A DNA stretch of 48,995 nucleotides from CALMNV01 sp035688975 (GTDB taxonomy: Bacteria > Actinomycetota > Actinomycetes > Actinomycetales > Dermatophilaceae): NCBI RefSeq assembly GCF_035688975.1, contig NZ_DASSMH010000142.1, positions 1-48,995 on the forward strand. The letters are read 5' to 3'. The notes beneath the pieces were generated by a model that was not told the origin of the DNA, made no database searches, and saw only the letters and a list, made by a program, of their open reading frames with translations. Shown here in pieces: positions 1-7,956 of this stretch. Numbering within the stretch: position 1 is the stretch's first letter; every line of letters starts with the position of its first letter. A program made the position numbers and the translations under genes.

Positions 1-857
1 CCAGCGAGCAGCGCCATGGGCAGGGCGACGAGCGCCCCGGCGAAGAGGTACATCCCCGCCGAGGCCACCGACACGTCGAAGCCGGCGATGCTGCGGCCGT
101 CGAGCAGGCCGATCCGCAGCCGGGCCGCCGACGGCGTCTCCCGGACGGCCATCGACCCCGCCGGCTTGGGCCCGCCGGCCATCCGGACGATGGCGCGGGC
201 GGTGGGCAGCGGGCCGACCTCGCGGACGGCCGCCCGGTCGGCGAGGACCTCGATGAGCAGCTGCACCTCCCGCAGCGCTGCCTCGGACCGCACTGCAGGG
301 GGCACGGCCTCGTGCACGACGGTGAAGAACTCGAGCACGAGGTCGTGCCGACCGGCGAGGTGCGCGCGCTCGTGGGCCAGCACGGCGTCCAGCTCGCGAC
401 CGGGAAGCGTGTCGATGGTGCCCTGGGTGAGCACCACGCGGCGCCGGGACCCGGGCAGGCAGTATGCCGTGGGGGTGGCGTGCTCGAGGACGCGGACGTG
501 GGCGTCGCCGTGGACCGCCAGCACGTCCACGAGCTCGCGGTGGCGGCGGCGCACCGCCCGCAGGGCCCGGCCCACGCGGTGCCCGGAGAGCAGCAGGCGT
601 GCGAGGACGACGCCGCTGACGGCGGCCGCGGCTCCGATGAGTCCGACGTGGTCGAGCAGCCGGTCCTCGCGGCGCACGATCAGCGGCAGGGCGGCCGGCG
701 CGGCGAAGAGCGCGGAGAGCACGGCGGCCACCGCCGTCGCCTGCCACACGACGAGCGCGGCCCGCGGCGCGCGCCGGAACGCGGTGAAGCCGGCCATGAG
801 GCGCGGCACCGGCCAGGCCAGCGCGAGCGCGAGCGCGACGAGCCCCGCGATGTACAC
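1..857 (-). CDS. M56-family (BlaR1-like) membrane zinc metalloprotease, 3' end cut by window
   Basis: Starts with GTG at 857, five bases after the stop of the blaI-like gene, and stays open to position 1, giving about 285 residues with the C-terminus outside the window. The translation shows several hydrophobic segments and a HERAH zinc-protease motif (HExxH) near residue 175, followed by a conserved His/Glu-rich helix. In the BlaR1/MecR1 family such proteases cut the partner BlaI-type repressor after sensing a signal. The visible length already matches the small actinobacterial M56 proteins that lack a penicillin-binding sensor domain, so beta-lactam sensing is not implied. It is probably the last gene seen of a cydABDC-blaI-M56 transcript. 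Confidence 0.85.
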   Translation of the reverse strand, partial: MYIAGLVALALALAWPVPRLMAGFTAFRRAPRAALVVWQATAVAAVLSALFAAPAALPLIVRREDRLLDHVGLIGAAAAVSGVVLARLLLSGHRVGRALRAVRRRHRELVDVLAVHGDAHVRVLEHATPTAYCLPGSRRRVVLTQGTIDTLPGRELDAVLAHERAHLAGRHDLVLEFFTVVHEAVPPAVRSEAALREVQLLIEVLADRAAVREVGPLPTARAIVRMAGGPKPAGSMAVRETPSAARLRIGLLDGRSIAGFDVSVASAGMYLFAGALVALPMALLA

Positions 858-862
858 GTGCC

Positions 863-1330
863 TCAGGTCGCCCGGCGGCGGCGCAGCCGGTCGGCGACGG
901 TGTGCCGGGTCGCGGCAGGCGCCTCGCCGCGCGCCTCCAGCTGCGCCAGAGCGGCCCGCAGCTCGTCGATCTCCTCCGGGGTCGACTCGTCGAGGAAGTG
1001 CAGCAGCGCGCTGCGCCGCTCCTCGCCCGCGAGCTCGCTGAGCGTGTGGTGCAGCGACTCCGACGTCAGCTCCTGACGCGTGGAGGCGGGCGTGTAGCGC
1101 CAGGCGCGTCCGTCGCGCTCCCGGCTGACGAGGCCCTTCTTCGCCATCCGGTCGAGGACGGTCATCAGCGTCGTGTAGGCGAGGCCCCGCTCGACGCCGA
1201 CGGCGTCGTGGACCTCGCGGACCGTGACGCCCGCGGCAGCGTCGGCGGCGCTGGTCTGGGGGACGGTCCAGAGGTGCTCCATGACGGCACGCTCCAGGTC
1301 GCCGAGGCGGTTGCGTGGGTTCCGGGGCAT
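863..1330 (-). CDS. BlaI/MecI/CopY-family transcriptional repressor
   Basis: 155 residues, the normal family length. An N-terminal winged helix (about residues 8-85) contains the typical LGDLERAVMEHLW opening and a TTLMTVLDRMAKKGLVSRE recognition-helix/wing stretch. The C-terminal half is the dimerisation and protease-target helix region. The ATG at 1330 lies only about 12 nt after the cydC stop, and the M56 protease follows 5 nt after its own stop, so it is very likely cotranscribed with cytochrome bd genes. BlaI proteins bind inverted TACTACA-like half-sites; a good candidate site lies before cydA at 7292-7326, suggesting feedback control of the respiratory operon. Signal unknown. Confidence 0.93.
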   Translation of the reverse strand: MPRNPRNRLGDLERAVMEHLWTVPQTSAADAAAGVTVREVHDAVGVERGLAYTTLMTVLDRMAKKGLVSRERDGRAWRYTPASTRQELTSESLHHTLSELAGEERRSALLHFLDESTPEEIDELRAALAQLEARGEAPAATRHTVADRLRRRRAT

Positions 1331-1342
1331 GGTGACTCCAAT

Positions 1343-3019
1343 CTACTCGTCCGGTCGACCGACTCTGACGACCCGGTCGAAGAGCTCGAGGCCCTCCAGG
1401 CGGTGGGTGACGAGCACGATGGTCCGGCTGCGGTCGTCGGCCTGGGCACGGAGCAGGTCGGTGAGGACGGCGAGCGCCGTGGGCCCGTCGAGGTGGGCGA
1501 CGGGCTCGTCGAGCAGGAGCACCGGTCGGCGGCTCACGAGCGCTCGGGCGATGCCGAGCCGCGCCCGCTCGCCGCCCGACAGACCACGGCCCGAGCCGCC
1601 GAGGCGGGCGTCCAGCCCCTCCGGCAGGTCGGCGAGGAGCCCGCCCAGCCCCGCGCGACGAAGGGCCCCACACAGGTCCGAGTCGGTCGCGGCAGGCGCC
1701 GCGAGCAGCAGGTTGTTGCGCAGCGTCGTGGCGAAGAGGTGCGGCTCGTCGTCGACGAGCGCGACGTGGTCGCGCACCGCGTCGACCGGCAGCTCGAGGA
1801 CGTCGGCGCCGTCCCACGTGTAGCGGCCGGCGCGCGGGTCGAGCTGCCGGGCCAGGACGGCGAGGAGGGTCGACTTGCCGGAGCCGTTCGACCCGGTGAG
1901 GGCGACCCGCGAGCCGGAGGGCAGGTCGAGGTCGACGGGACCGACGTGGTCGACGTCTCCCGTCCACGAGGCCGTCACGCCGCGGACGACGATGTGCGGC
2001 GCGTCGCCCGTGGGGGCGCGGTCGGCGGGGGAGCCCTCGACGGCGCGGGCCGCCGGCGGCAGGCCGAGCAGCGCGGCGATGCGGGCCGCGCTGCCCTGGG
2101 CTCGCGCGAGCGCCCGCATCGCGTCGGTGAGCGGCGTGATGGCGTCCGTGACGGCGACGGGCGTGAGCAGCAGGAGCGCCTTCACCGGCCCGGACAGGGG
2201 CAGTGGCGCGACGACCGCCGCCGTCGCCACGACGGCGCCCCCGACGGCGACGAGGAAGAGGCCCGAGGCGGCCGCCCGGCCCGCGCTCTGGCGGCGCGCG
2301 GCCCCCGCGAGCGCCTCGTGCGCGGACTCGAGCCAGCCCAGCGCGGTGTCCCAGCCGCCGACGGCGCGCAGCTCGGTGGCCGAGGACGTGACGAGCTCGG
2401 CCACCCGCGTGACCTCCGCCCGGGCGTCGAGCAGCGCGGCGAGGGAGCGCGACTCGAGCCGGTGGGCGAGCCCGCTCACCGCCGCCACGACGAGCGCGAG
2501 CCCCACGAGCACGAGCCCGACCGACGGGCTGAGCCACGCCGCCAGCACGATGGCGACCAGCCCAGCCACCGCGGAGGCGAGCACCGGCACCGTGACGCGG
2601 ACCTGGGCGTCCGCGACGTCGGTGAGGTCCTCCACGACGCCCGTCAGCACGTCGGAGCGGCGGCGTCGGCCGAGCCGGGCAGGGGTGAGCGGGATCAGCC
2701 GGGCGTATGCCGCGGTGCGTCGCTCCGCGAGGGACGCGAGGGCAGCGTCGTGGCTGGCCAGGCGCTCCCAGTAGCGGAAGACCGGCCGCGCCATGCCGAA
2801 GGCCCGCACCGCGACGATGGCCGTGAGCAGGGTGAGGATGACGGGCTGCTCGGAAGCGCGCACGATGAGCCAGCCCGACGTCGAGGTGAGGGCGATGCCG
2901 GCCGCGGTGGCGACGCCGCCGAGCAGCCCGCCCCGGGCCACCCCCGCCGCCGGCCACCACACGGCCCGTCGCTGCCCCTCGTGGGTCGCCCCGGGGCCGG
3001 CGTGGGTCTGGGTCGTCAT
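1343..3019 (-). CDS. cydC: ABC transporter CydC, cytochrome bd biogenesis half-transporter
   Basis: 558 residues from ATG 3019, which overlaps the cydD stop by 4 nt (ATGA), the usual sign of translational coupling. The N-terminal half is a six-helix ABC exporter membrane domain. The C-terminal half is an ATPase with Walker A GSNGSGKST, signature LSGGE and Walker B VLLLDEP. CydCD heterodimers export reductant (cysteine/glutathione-type thiols in E. coli) or heme-related cargo and are needed to assemble cytochrome bd in the membrane. A longer upstream reading frame exists but is an antisense-like artefact over cydD/cydB. Confidence 0.95.
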   Translation of the reverse strand: MTTQTHAGPGATHEGQRRAVWWPAAGVARGGLLGGVATAAGIALTSTSGWLIVRASEQPVILTLLTAIVAVRAFGMARPVFRYWERLASHDAALASLAERRTAAYARLIPLTPARLGRRRRSDVLTGVVEDLTDVADAQVRVTVPVLASAVAGLVAIVLAAWLSPSVGLVLVGLALVVAAVSGLAHRLESRSLAALLDARAEVTRVAELVTSSATELRAVGGWDTALGWLESAHEALAGAARRQSAGRAAASGLFLVAVGGAVVATAAVVAPLPLSGPVKALLLLTPVAVTDAITPLTDAMRALARAQGSAARIAALLGLPPAARAVEGSPADRAPTGDAPHIVVRGVTASWTGDVDHVGPVDLDLPSGSRVALTGSNGSGKSTLLAVLARQLDPRAGRYTWDGADVLELPVDAVRDHVALVDDEPHLFATTLRNNLLLAAPAATDSDLCGALRRAGLGGLLADLPEGLDARLGGSGRGLSGGERARLGIARALVSRRPVLLLDEPVAHLDGPTALAVLTDLLRAQADDRSRTIVLVTHRLEGLELFDRVVRVGRPDE

Positions 3020-4686
3020 GCCGGCACCTCCGTGGCGGTTCGGGGCGGCAGCAGGTGCACGTCGGTGGGCCGGGACAGTCGCACGTGGGCGGCTGCCAGG
3101 TGGAGCAGCTCGGGTCGGTGGGTCACGGCGACGACGGTGCGGCGCTCGGCGAGCTCGGCGATGAGCTCGTGCGCCGCGTCGGCGGCCGGTCCGTCGAGGT
3201 GGGCGGTCGGCTCGTCGAGGAGCAGGAGCGGCTCGACGCTGAGCCACGCGCGGGCGAGGGCGAGGCGCTGGCGCTGCCCGGCGGACAGGCCGAAGCCGTC
3301 GTCGCCGAGCCGCCCGCCGAGGCCGCCGTCCATCCCGGCCACCACCCCGTCGAGGCGCACCCGGCGCAGCGCCTCCCACAACGCCTCGTCGGGGGCCGCA
3401 CGGGAGATCGTCAGCGCCTCGCGCACCGTCCCGGCCGCGAGGAAGGGGCGCTGGGTGACCAGATGGGCACCCGGGGCCCGCAGCACGCCACCGGTCGGGG
3501 TGCGCACCCGGGCGAGCAGCTCGAGCAGGGTCGACTTGCCGACGCCGGAGGGACCGGTGATGGCGGTGAGGCCGGGACCCGCCGCGAGGTCGAGGCCCGC
3601 GAGGACGTCGGCGTCCGATCCGGGATGGCGGTAGCGCAGCCCGCGGGCCGCCACCGACGGCACAGGCGACGGCGCAGGCGAGGGCACGAGGGTGGACGCC
3701 ACGGGGGACGCCGACCCCGCCTGTCCGCCCACGGACGGCCCGGCCATCGGCTCCCTCGTCAGCGCCGCGAGGATCCCGTCGAGGGCCGCGGCGCCGTCGG
3801 CGGCCGCGTGGAACTCGGCGCCCACCCGCCGGATCGGCCAGTAGGCCTCCGGAGCGAGGAGGATGGCCGTCAGGGCGGGACCGAGCGCCATCGACCCGCC
3901 GGCGAGGCGGACCCCGACGAGGACGGCGACGATGGCCACGCAGATCGTGGCCAGCAGCTCGAGCGCTGCCGAGCTGAGGAAGGCCAGCCGCAGGGTCCCC
4001 ATCGTCGCGCGCCGGTGCCGGGCGCTGACGTCGCGGACGGTCTCCACCTGGCGTTCCGCCCGGCCGTAGGCGACGAGCGTCGGCAGGCCGCGCACGACAT
4101 CGAGGAAATGGCCCGACAGCGCGGCCAGCGCGGCCCACCTCGCTGCGGTGGACTCGGCCGTGGCCCGGCCGATGAGCGCGGCAAAGAGCGGGAGCAGCGG
4201 CACGGTCAGCACGACGACGACGGCGCTCGGCCAGTCGACCACCGCCAGGGCGGCCAGCGCCAGGACGGGCACCACCGCGCCGGTGGCGAGCGCGGGCAGG
4301 AAGCGGGCGGCATACGGCTCGACCGCGCTCGTGCCCGCCGTGGCGAGGGTGACGGCGGTGCTGCGCTCGGGCCGCTCGTCCGCGTCGAGGTCCCCCCACC
4401 GCCGCAGCAGCGCCCAGCGCAGCCGTGTCGAGACGGACACCCCGGCCCAGGCGGCGACGACGTCGCCCGCCGCGGCGAGCAGTGCCCGAGCGACGAAGAG
4501 GGCGGCGAGCCACCACGCCGGCCCCGGCAGCGGGCGGCCCGTCACGACGGCCACGACCAGGCCCGCGAGGGCGAAGGCCGTCCCCACGGTGGCGGCGCCA
4601 CTCAGCACGCCGAGGGCCGCCAGGGTGGCCAGGGGCGCGCGCACCTCGGGCACGGCGCGCACCAGGCGGGCGTCGAAGGGTCGCAC
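3016..4686 (-). CDS. cydD: ABC transporter CydD, cytochrome bd biogenesis half-transporter
   Basis: 556 residues, with an N-terminal transmembrane ABC exporter domain and a C-terminal ATPase carrying Walker A GPSGVGKST, signature LSAGQ and Walker B LLLLDEP followed by the H-loop region. It partners with CydC immediately downstream (4-nt overlap) and follows cydB by 36 nt. Many actinobacteria carry cydAB and cydDC as one operon, and the order A-B-D-C here matches that. A proline/serine-rich linker near residue 325-345 separates the two domains. Confidence 0.95.
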   Translation of the reverse strand: MRPFDARLVRAVPEVRAPLATLAALGVLSGAATVGTAFALAGLVVAVVTGRPLPGPAWWLAALFVARALLAAAGDVVAAWAGVSVSTRLRWALLRRWGDLDADERPERSTAVTLATAGTSAVEPYAARFLPALATGAVVPVLALAALAVVDWPSAVVVVLTVPLLPLFAALIGRATAESTAARWAALAALSGHFLDVVRGLPTLVAYGRAERQVETVRDVSARHRRATMGTLRLAFLSSAALELLATICVAIVAVLVGVRLAGGSMALGPALTAILLAPEAYWPIRRVGAEFHAAADGAAALDGILAALTREPMAGPSVGGQAGSASPVASTLVPSPAPSPVPSVAARGLRYRHPGSDADVLAGLDLAAGPGLTAITGPSGVGKSTLLELLARVRTPTGGVLRAPGAHLVTQRPFLAAGTVREALTISRAAPDEALWEALRRVRLDGVVAGMDGGLGGRLGDDGFGLSAGQRQRLALARAWLSVEPLLLLDEPTAHLDGPAADAAHELIAELAERRTVVAVTHRPELLHLAAAHVRLSRPTDVHLLPPRTATEVPA

Positions 4687-4722
4687 GGCGGAGTCCTCTC
4701 TCGGTGGGCCGGGCCGGTCGGG

Positions 4723-5772
4723 TCAGTGGGTGGCGACCGAGAGCTGGACGTCCTCGGGGATGTGCGCCGCGGTGAGCCGCTTGCGGAACACCCAGTAGGT
4801 CCAGCCCTGGTAGAGCAGCACGATGGGCGTGAAGACCGCGGCCACGACCGTCATGACCGTGAGGGTGTAGGGCGTGCTCGAGGCGTTGGCCACCGTGAGG
4901 TCGTATGCCGGGTTGGTGGTCGAGGGCATGACGTCGGGGAAGAGGATGAGGAAGTAGGTCGCGACGGCCATGGCGATGGTGACGGCCGTGCCGAGGAAGG
5001 CCCAGCCCTCGCGCCCCCGGGCGTTGGCGACGAGGGCGGCCACGAGCGCACCGGCCGCCACGACGGTCGTGGCCCACGAGGCGGCCTTGCCGTTGCCGAG
5101 GCCGAGGACGAGGAGCAGCACGACGGCGAGCACGGCCGCCACGACGCCCACCTTGGCAGCGATCCCGCGGGCCTCCGCCCGGATGGGACCATCCGTCTTG
5201 AGGGCCACGAAGATCGCGCCGTGGGTGAGGAAGAGGGCGACGAAGACGAGCCCGCCGAGCAGCCCGACCGGGTTGAGGAGGGTGAAGAGGTTGCCGGTGA
5301 ACTCCTTGTCCGCGTTGATCGGCAGACCGCGCACGACGTTGGTCAACGCGATCCCCCACAGCAGCGCGGGCACGAGCGAGCCCCAGAAGATCGCCGTGTC
5401 CCAGCCGGACTTCCAGGCCTGCTCGGGCCGCTTGTGCCGGTAGTCGATGCCGAGGTTGCGCAGGATGAGCGCGACGAGGATGAGCAGCAGCGGCAGGTAG
5501 AAGCCGCTGAACATGGTCGCGTACCAGTGCGGGAAGGCCGCGAAGGTCGCGCCGCCGGCCGTGAGCACCCACACCTCGTTGCCGTCCCAGACCGGGCCGA
5601 TCGTGTTGAGCAGGACCCGCCGCCGCTTCTCGGCGTCGGCGGCGTCGGCGGCGAAGGCCTTGCCGCCGAGGACGGGGAAGAGCATGCCGACGCCGAAGTC
5701 GAAGCCCTCGAGGACGAGGTACCCGGTCCAGAGGACGCCGAGGACGATGAACCAGAAGGTGCTGAGTTCCAT
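4723..5772 (-). CDS. cydB: Cytochrome bd ubiquinol/menaquinol oxidase subunit II
   Basis: 349 residues, close to the usual 330-380. The N-terminus MELSTFWFIVLGVLWTGY and the following LEGFDFGVGMLFP stretch are signatures of CydB, and further hydrophobic helices give the expected eight or nine membrane passes. CydB packs against CydA in the high-affinity terminal oxidase that reduces oxygen to water with menaquinol in actinobacteria. It starts about 21 nt downstream of cydA, with a purine-rich ribosome site in the gap. Confidence 0.97.
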   Translation of the reverse strand: MELSTFWFIVLGVLWTGYLVLEGFDFGVGMLFPVLGGKAFAADAADAEKRRRVLLNTIGPVWDGNEVWVLTAGGATFAAFPHWYATMFSGFYLPLLLILVALILRNLGIDYRHKRPEQAWKSGWDTAIFWGSLVPALLWGIALTNVVRGLPINADKEFTGNLFTLLNPVGLLGGLVFVALFLTHGAIFVALKTDGPIRAEARGIAAKVGVVAAVLAVVLLLVLGLGNGKAASWATTVVAAGALVAALVANARGREGWAFLGTAVTIAMAVATYFLILFPDVMPSTTNPAYDLTVANASSTPYTLTVMTVVAAVFTPIVLLYQGWTYWVFRKRLTAAHIPEDVQLSVATH

Positions 5773-5793
5773 TGGTATCCCTTGGCTTTGCTG

Positions 5794-7266
5794 TCAGTAG
5801 GCGAAGACGAGCGGGGCGTCCTCGTCCTGGTCGCTGGGCTCGTGCGGCGGCTCGAAGGGCTCGGCGCCGCGTGCGACGTAGGCCAGGAAGAGCCGCACCT
5901 CGACGACGGCGAGCGCGCCGTAGAGCAGCGTGTAGACGACCATCGAGGTGATGACCTCACCGGCGGAGACGGCGGGGGAGACGCCGGTCGCCGTCGTCAT
6001 GAGGCCGAAGACGAGCCAGGGCTGGCGGCCGACCTCGGTGAAGATCCACCCGAAGGAGTTGGCGAAGACGGGCAGCAGGGGCGCGGCCACGGCGGCATAC
6101 AGCAGCCACCGCGCCGTCGGGGCGCGGTCCTTGCGGGTCAGCCACAGCACGAGGGCCGCGATGCCGGCTGTCGCGATGCCGGTGCCGATCATGAGACGGA
6201 ACGTCCAGTAAGTGGTCGGGATGTTGGGCACGTATGCCGTTGCCGGATCGGCCACGAGCGGGTTGCCGCTCGCGCCGTAGCGGGCGGCATACTCCGCCTT
6301 GAGGTCGGTGATGCCGCGGACCTCGCCGGTGAAGGTGCCCGTCGCGAGGAAGGACAGCAGGCGGGGGATCTCGAGGAGCGCGTTGGCGTGCTGCCCGTCG
6401 AGGGAGCCGACCGTGAGGACCGAGAACGGTGCGCCCGCGCCCTGCGGGGACGTCTCGTAGAGCGCCTCGGCGGCCGCCATCTTCATCGGCTGCACCTCGG
6501 TCATGATCTTGCCCTGGATGTCGCCGCTCAACGCCACCCCGAGGCCGGCCACGAGGGTGAGCGCGGCTCCGAGGCGCGTCGCGCGCCGGTAGAGGGGCAC
6601 GTCGGAGCTCCCCGGCGTGCGGTCCGGGTTGCGCCGAGCCTCCCGGCGCAGCAGGTGCAGCGCCACCCCCATGACGACCCCGCCTCCGACCATGTAGGCC
6701 GAGAGGGCGACGTGGGGGAAGGTGACGAGCTGGACCGGGTTGGTGAGCACGGCCCAGAAGTCCGTGAGCTCCGCGCGGCCGGTGGCCGGGTTGAAGCGGT
6801 AGCCGACGGGGTGCTGCATGAAGGAGTTGGCGGCGAGGATGAAGTATGCGGACAGCAGTGTCCCGACATGCACGAGCCACATCGTCGCGGCATGCAGCCG
6901 CTCGGGGATCCGGCCCCAGCCGAAGATCCACAGCCCGAGGAAGGTCGACTCGAGGAAGAACGCGAGCAGCGCCTCGATGGCGAGCGGCGCGCCGAAGATG
7001 TCGCCGACGAAGCGGGAGTAGTCCGACCAGTTCATGCCGAACTGGAACTCCTGGACGATCCCGGTGACCAGCCCGAGCGCGAAGTTGATCGTGAAGAGCT
7101 TGCCGAAGAACTTGGCGAGGCGCATCCAGTCGGGGTTGCACGTGCGCACCCAGGCGGTGTGGAAGACCGCCACGACGAGGGAGAGCCCGATGGTGATCGG
7201 GACGAAGAAGAAGTGGTAGACGGTCGTGATGGCGAACTGCCACCGTGCGAGGTCTGTCGCATCCAT
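5794..7266 (-). CDS. cydA: Cytochrome bd menaquinol oxidase subunit I
   Basis: 490 residues, the short-Q-loop type typical of actinobacteria. Visible haem ligands by family comparison are His18 (TVYHFFFVP), a His near residue 184 (TFPHVALSAY) and a Met near 357 (TFRLMIG). The conserved EVGRQPW quinol-site motif is near residue 410. Start ATG at 7266 is preceded by a GGGAGA ribosome site. It is the first gene of the cyd operon, and the region immediately upstream has an unusual set of inverted TACTACG half-sites over the likely promoter. Confidence 0.97.
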   Translation of the reverse strand: MDATDLARWQFAITTVYHFFFVPITIGLSLVVAVFHTAWVRTCNPDWMRLAKFFGKLFTINFALGLVTGIVQEFQFGMNWSDYSRFVGDIFGAPLAIEALLAFFLESTFLGLWIFGWGRIPERLHAATMWLVHVGTLLSAYFILAANSFMQHPVGYRFNPATGRAELTDFWAVLTNPVQLVTFPHVALSAYMVGGGVVMGVALHLLRREARRNPDRTPGSSDVPLYRRATRLGAALTLVAGLGVALSGDIQGKIMTEVQPMKMAAAEALYETSPQGAGAPFSVLTVGSLDGQHANALLEIPRLLSFLATGTFTGEVRGITDLKAEYAARYGASGNPLVADPATAYVPNIPTTYWTFRLMIGTGIATAGIAALVLWLTRKDRAPTARWLLYAAVAAPLLPVFANSFGWIFTEVGRQPWLVFGLMTTATGVSPAVSAGEVITSMVVYTLLYGALAVVEVRLFLAYVARGAEPFEPPHEPSDQDEDAPLVFAY

Positions 7267-7291
7267 GGGCTCTCCCGGGGAGGTCGGCTCG

Positions 7292-7326
7292 ACTACAAGA
7301 CGTAGTAGATACTACGCGACGTAGTA
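7292..7326 (-). promoter_or_regulatory. Candidate BlaI-type operator over the cydA promoter
   Basis: Two inverted repeats sit side by side: TACTACG-CGA-CGTAGTA at 7310-7326 (perfect 7+7) and ACTAC-AAGAC-GTAGT at 7292-7306. They lie about 26-60 nt upstream of the cydA ATG, where the RNA polymerase site should be; a TAGTAT on the minus strand inside the array could be the -10. The half-site resembles the TACTACA/TGTAGTA sites known for BlaI/MecI repressors, and a BlaI-family gene is in the same operon. The assignment of this repressor to this site is inference. Confidence 0.6.
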
Positions 7327-7371
7327 GCCGTTTCCCGCGCCGCGCCGTCCCCTGTGGCGCACACCACACCC

Positions 7372-7473
7372 CAGTTGTCTGCGGGGCTGGGTATCGCTAT
7401 GGCGCTATCCCGCCTCCCAGTTGTCTGCGGGGTGGGATAGCGTCCTGGCGATACCCAGCCCCGCAGTTGTCTG
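7372..7473. repeat. 46-bp intergenic repeat, locus A (about 2.2 units)
   Basis: The decamer CAGTTGTCTG occurs at 7372, 7418 and 7464, exactly 46 bp apart. Between copies the sequence is G-rich then C-rich, and the two units together form a long imperfect hairpin whose outer arms are GGGGCTGGGTATCGC (7384-7398) and its exact complement (7448-7462). The same unit with the same 46-bp spacing recurs at 36077-36132. It occupies the divergent gap between cydA and the GntR gene. It looks like a dispersed intergenic repeat element rather than a gene. Confidence 0.8.
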
Positions 7474-7547
7474 GGGGTGGCCGTATGCCGGTCGGCGCGC
7501 GTGCTGGCGCGGTGGGGACACGCATCGCCGGACAGGGAGGCAGGACC

Positions 7548-7931
7548 ATGGACGAGCGCCTTGGCATCGCGGTCGACCCCGGGGCGAGCGAGCCGCCGTT
7601 CGAGCAGGTGCGCGCGCAGCTCGCCGACCTCATCGAGAGCGGCCGGCTGCTCACCGGCGACCGGCTGCCCACCGTGCGGGCCCTCGCCGGCGACCTCGGC
7701 CTCGCGGCCAACACGGTCGCGCGCGCCTACAAGGAGCTCGAGGCCGCCGGGCTCGTGCAGACCCGGTCTCGGGCCGGGACGGTCGTCGCGTCCAGCGCCC
7801 ACTCGGCCGAGGCCACCGTCTCGGCGCTCGCCGCAGCGTTCGCCCGGGCGGCCCGCGCCGCTGGCCTCGACGAGGCTGCCGCCGTCGACGTCGTGCGCGC
7901 GGCCCTGCGCACCGCCGGTCGCGACGCCTGA
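7548..7931 (+). CDS. Small GntR-family transcriptional regulator (YtrA-like)
   Basis: 127 residues from ATG 7548, preceded by AGGGAGG seven bases upstream, which decides this start over longer open frames. An N-terminal winged helix-turn-helix (PPFEQVRAQLADLIESG, then RLPTVRALAGDLGLAANTV) is followed by only a short helical tail, the hallmark of the YtrA subfamily. These proteins usually repress nearby transporter or membrane-stress operons. Neighbours are the divergent cyd operon and the convergent paaK, so the target is not obvious. One octamer GTATGCCG lies on each side of the gene, in inverted orientation. Confidence 0.88.
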   Translation: MDERLGIAVDPGASEPPFEQVRAQLADLIESGRLLTGDRLPTVRALAGDLGLAANTVARAYKELEAAGLVQTRSRAGTVVASSAHSAEATVSALAAAFARAARAAGLDEAAAVDVVRAALRTAGRDA

Positions 7932-7956
7932 CGCAGCCCGGCGGCATACGGCCCGG

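Noticed and set aside
3020..5572. A minus-strand frame extending cydC upstream to about 1409 codons
   Set aside because: The extra part overlaps cydD and cydB in another frame and has no similarity; the ATG at 3019 with the ATGA overlap is the obvious start.
902..7305. Very long open reading frames on the plus strand (910 and 1416 codons) opposite the cyd operon
   Set aside because: They are antisense shadows created by the high GC content; their products are Arg/Gly/Asp-rich without any family motif, while the minus strand carries clear cyd genes.
7372..7473. CRISPR array
   Set aside because: Regular 46-bp spacing at first looked like repeat-spacer structure, but the intervening sequences are related palindromic parts, there are too few copies, and no cas genes exist in the window.
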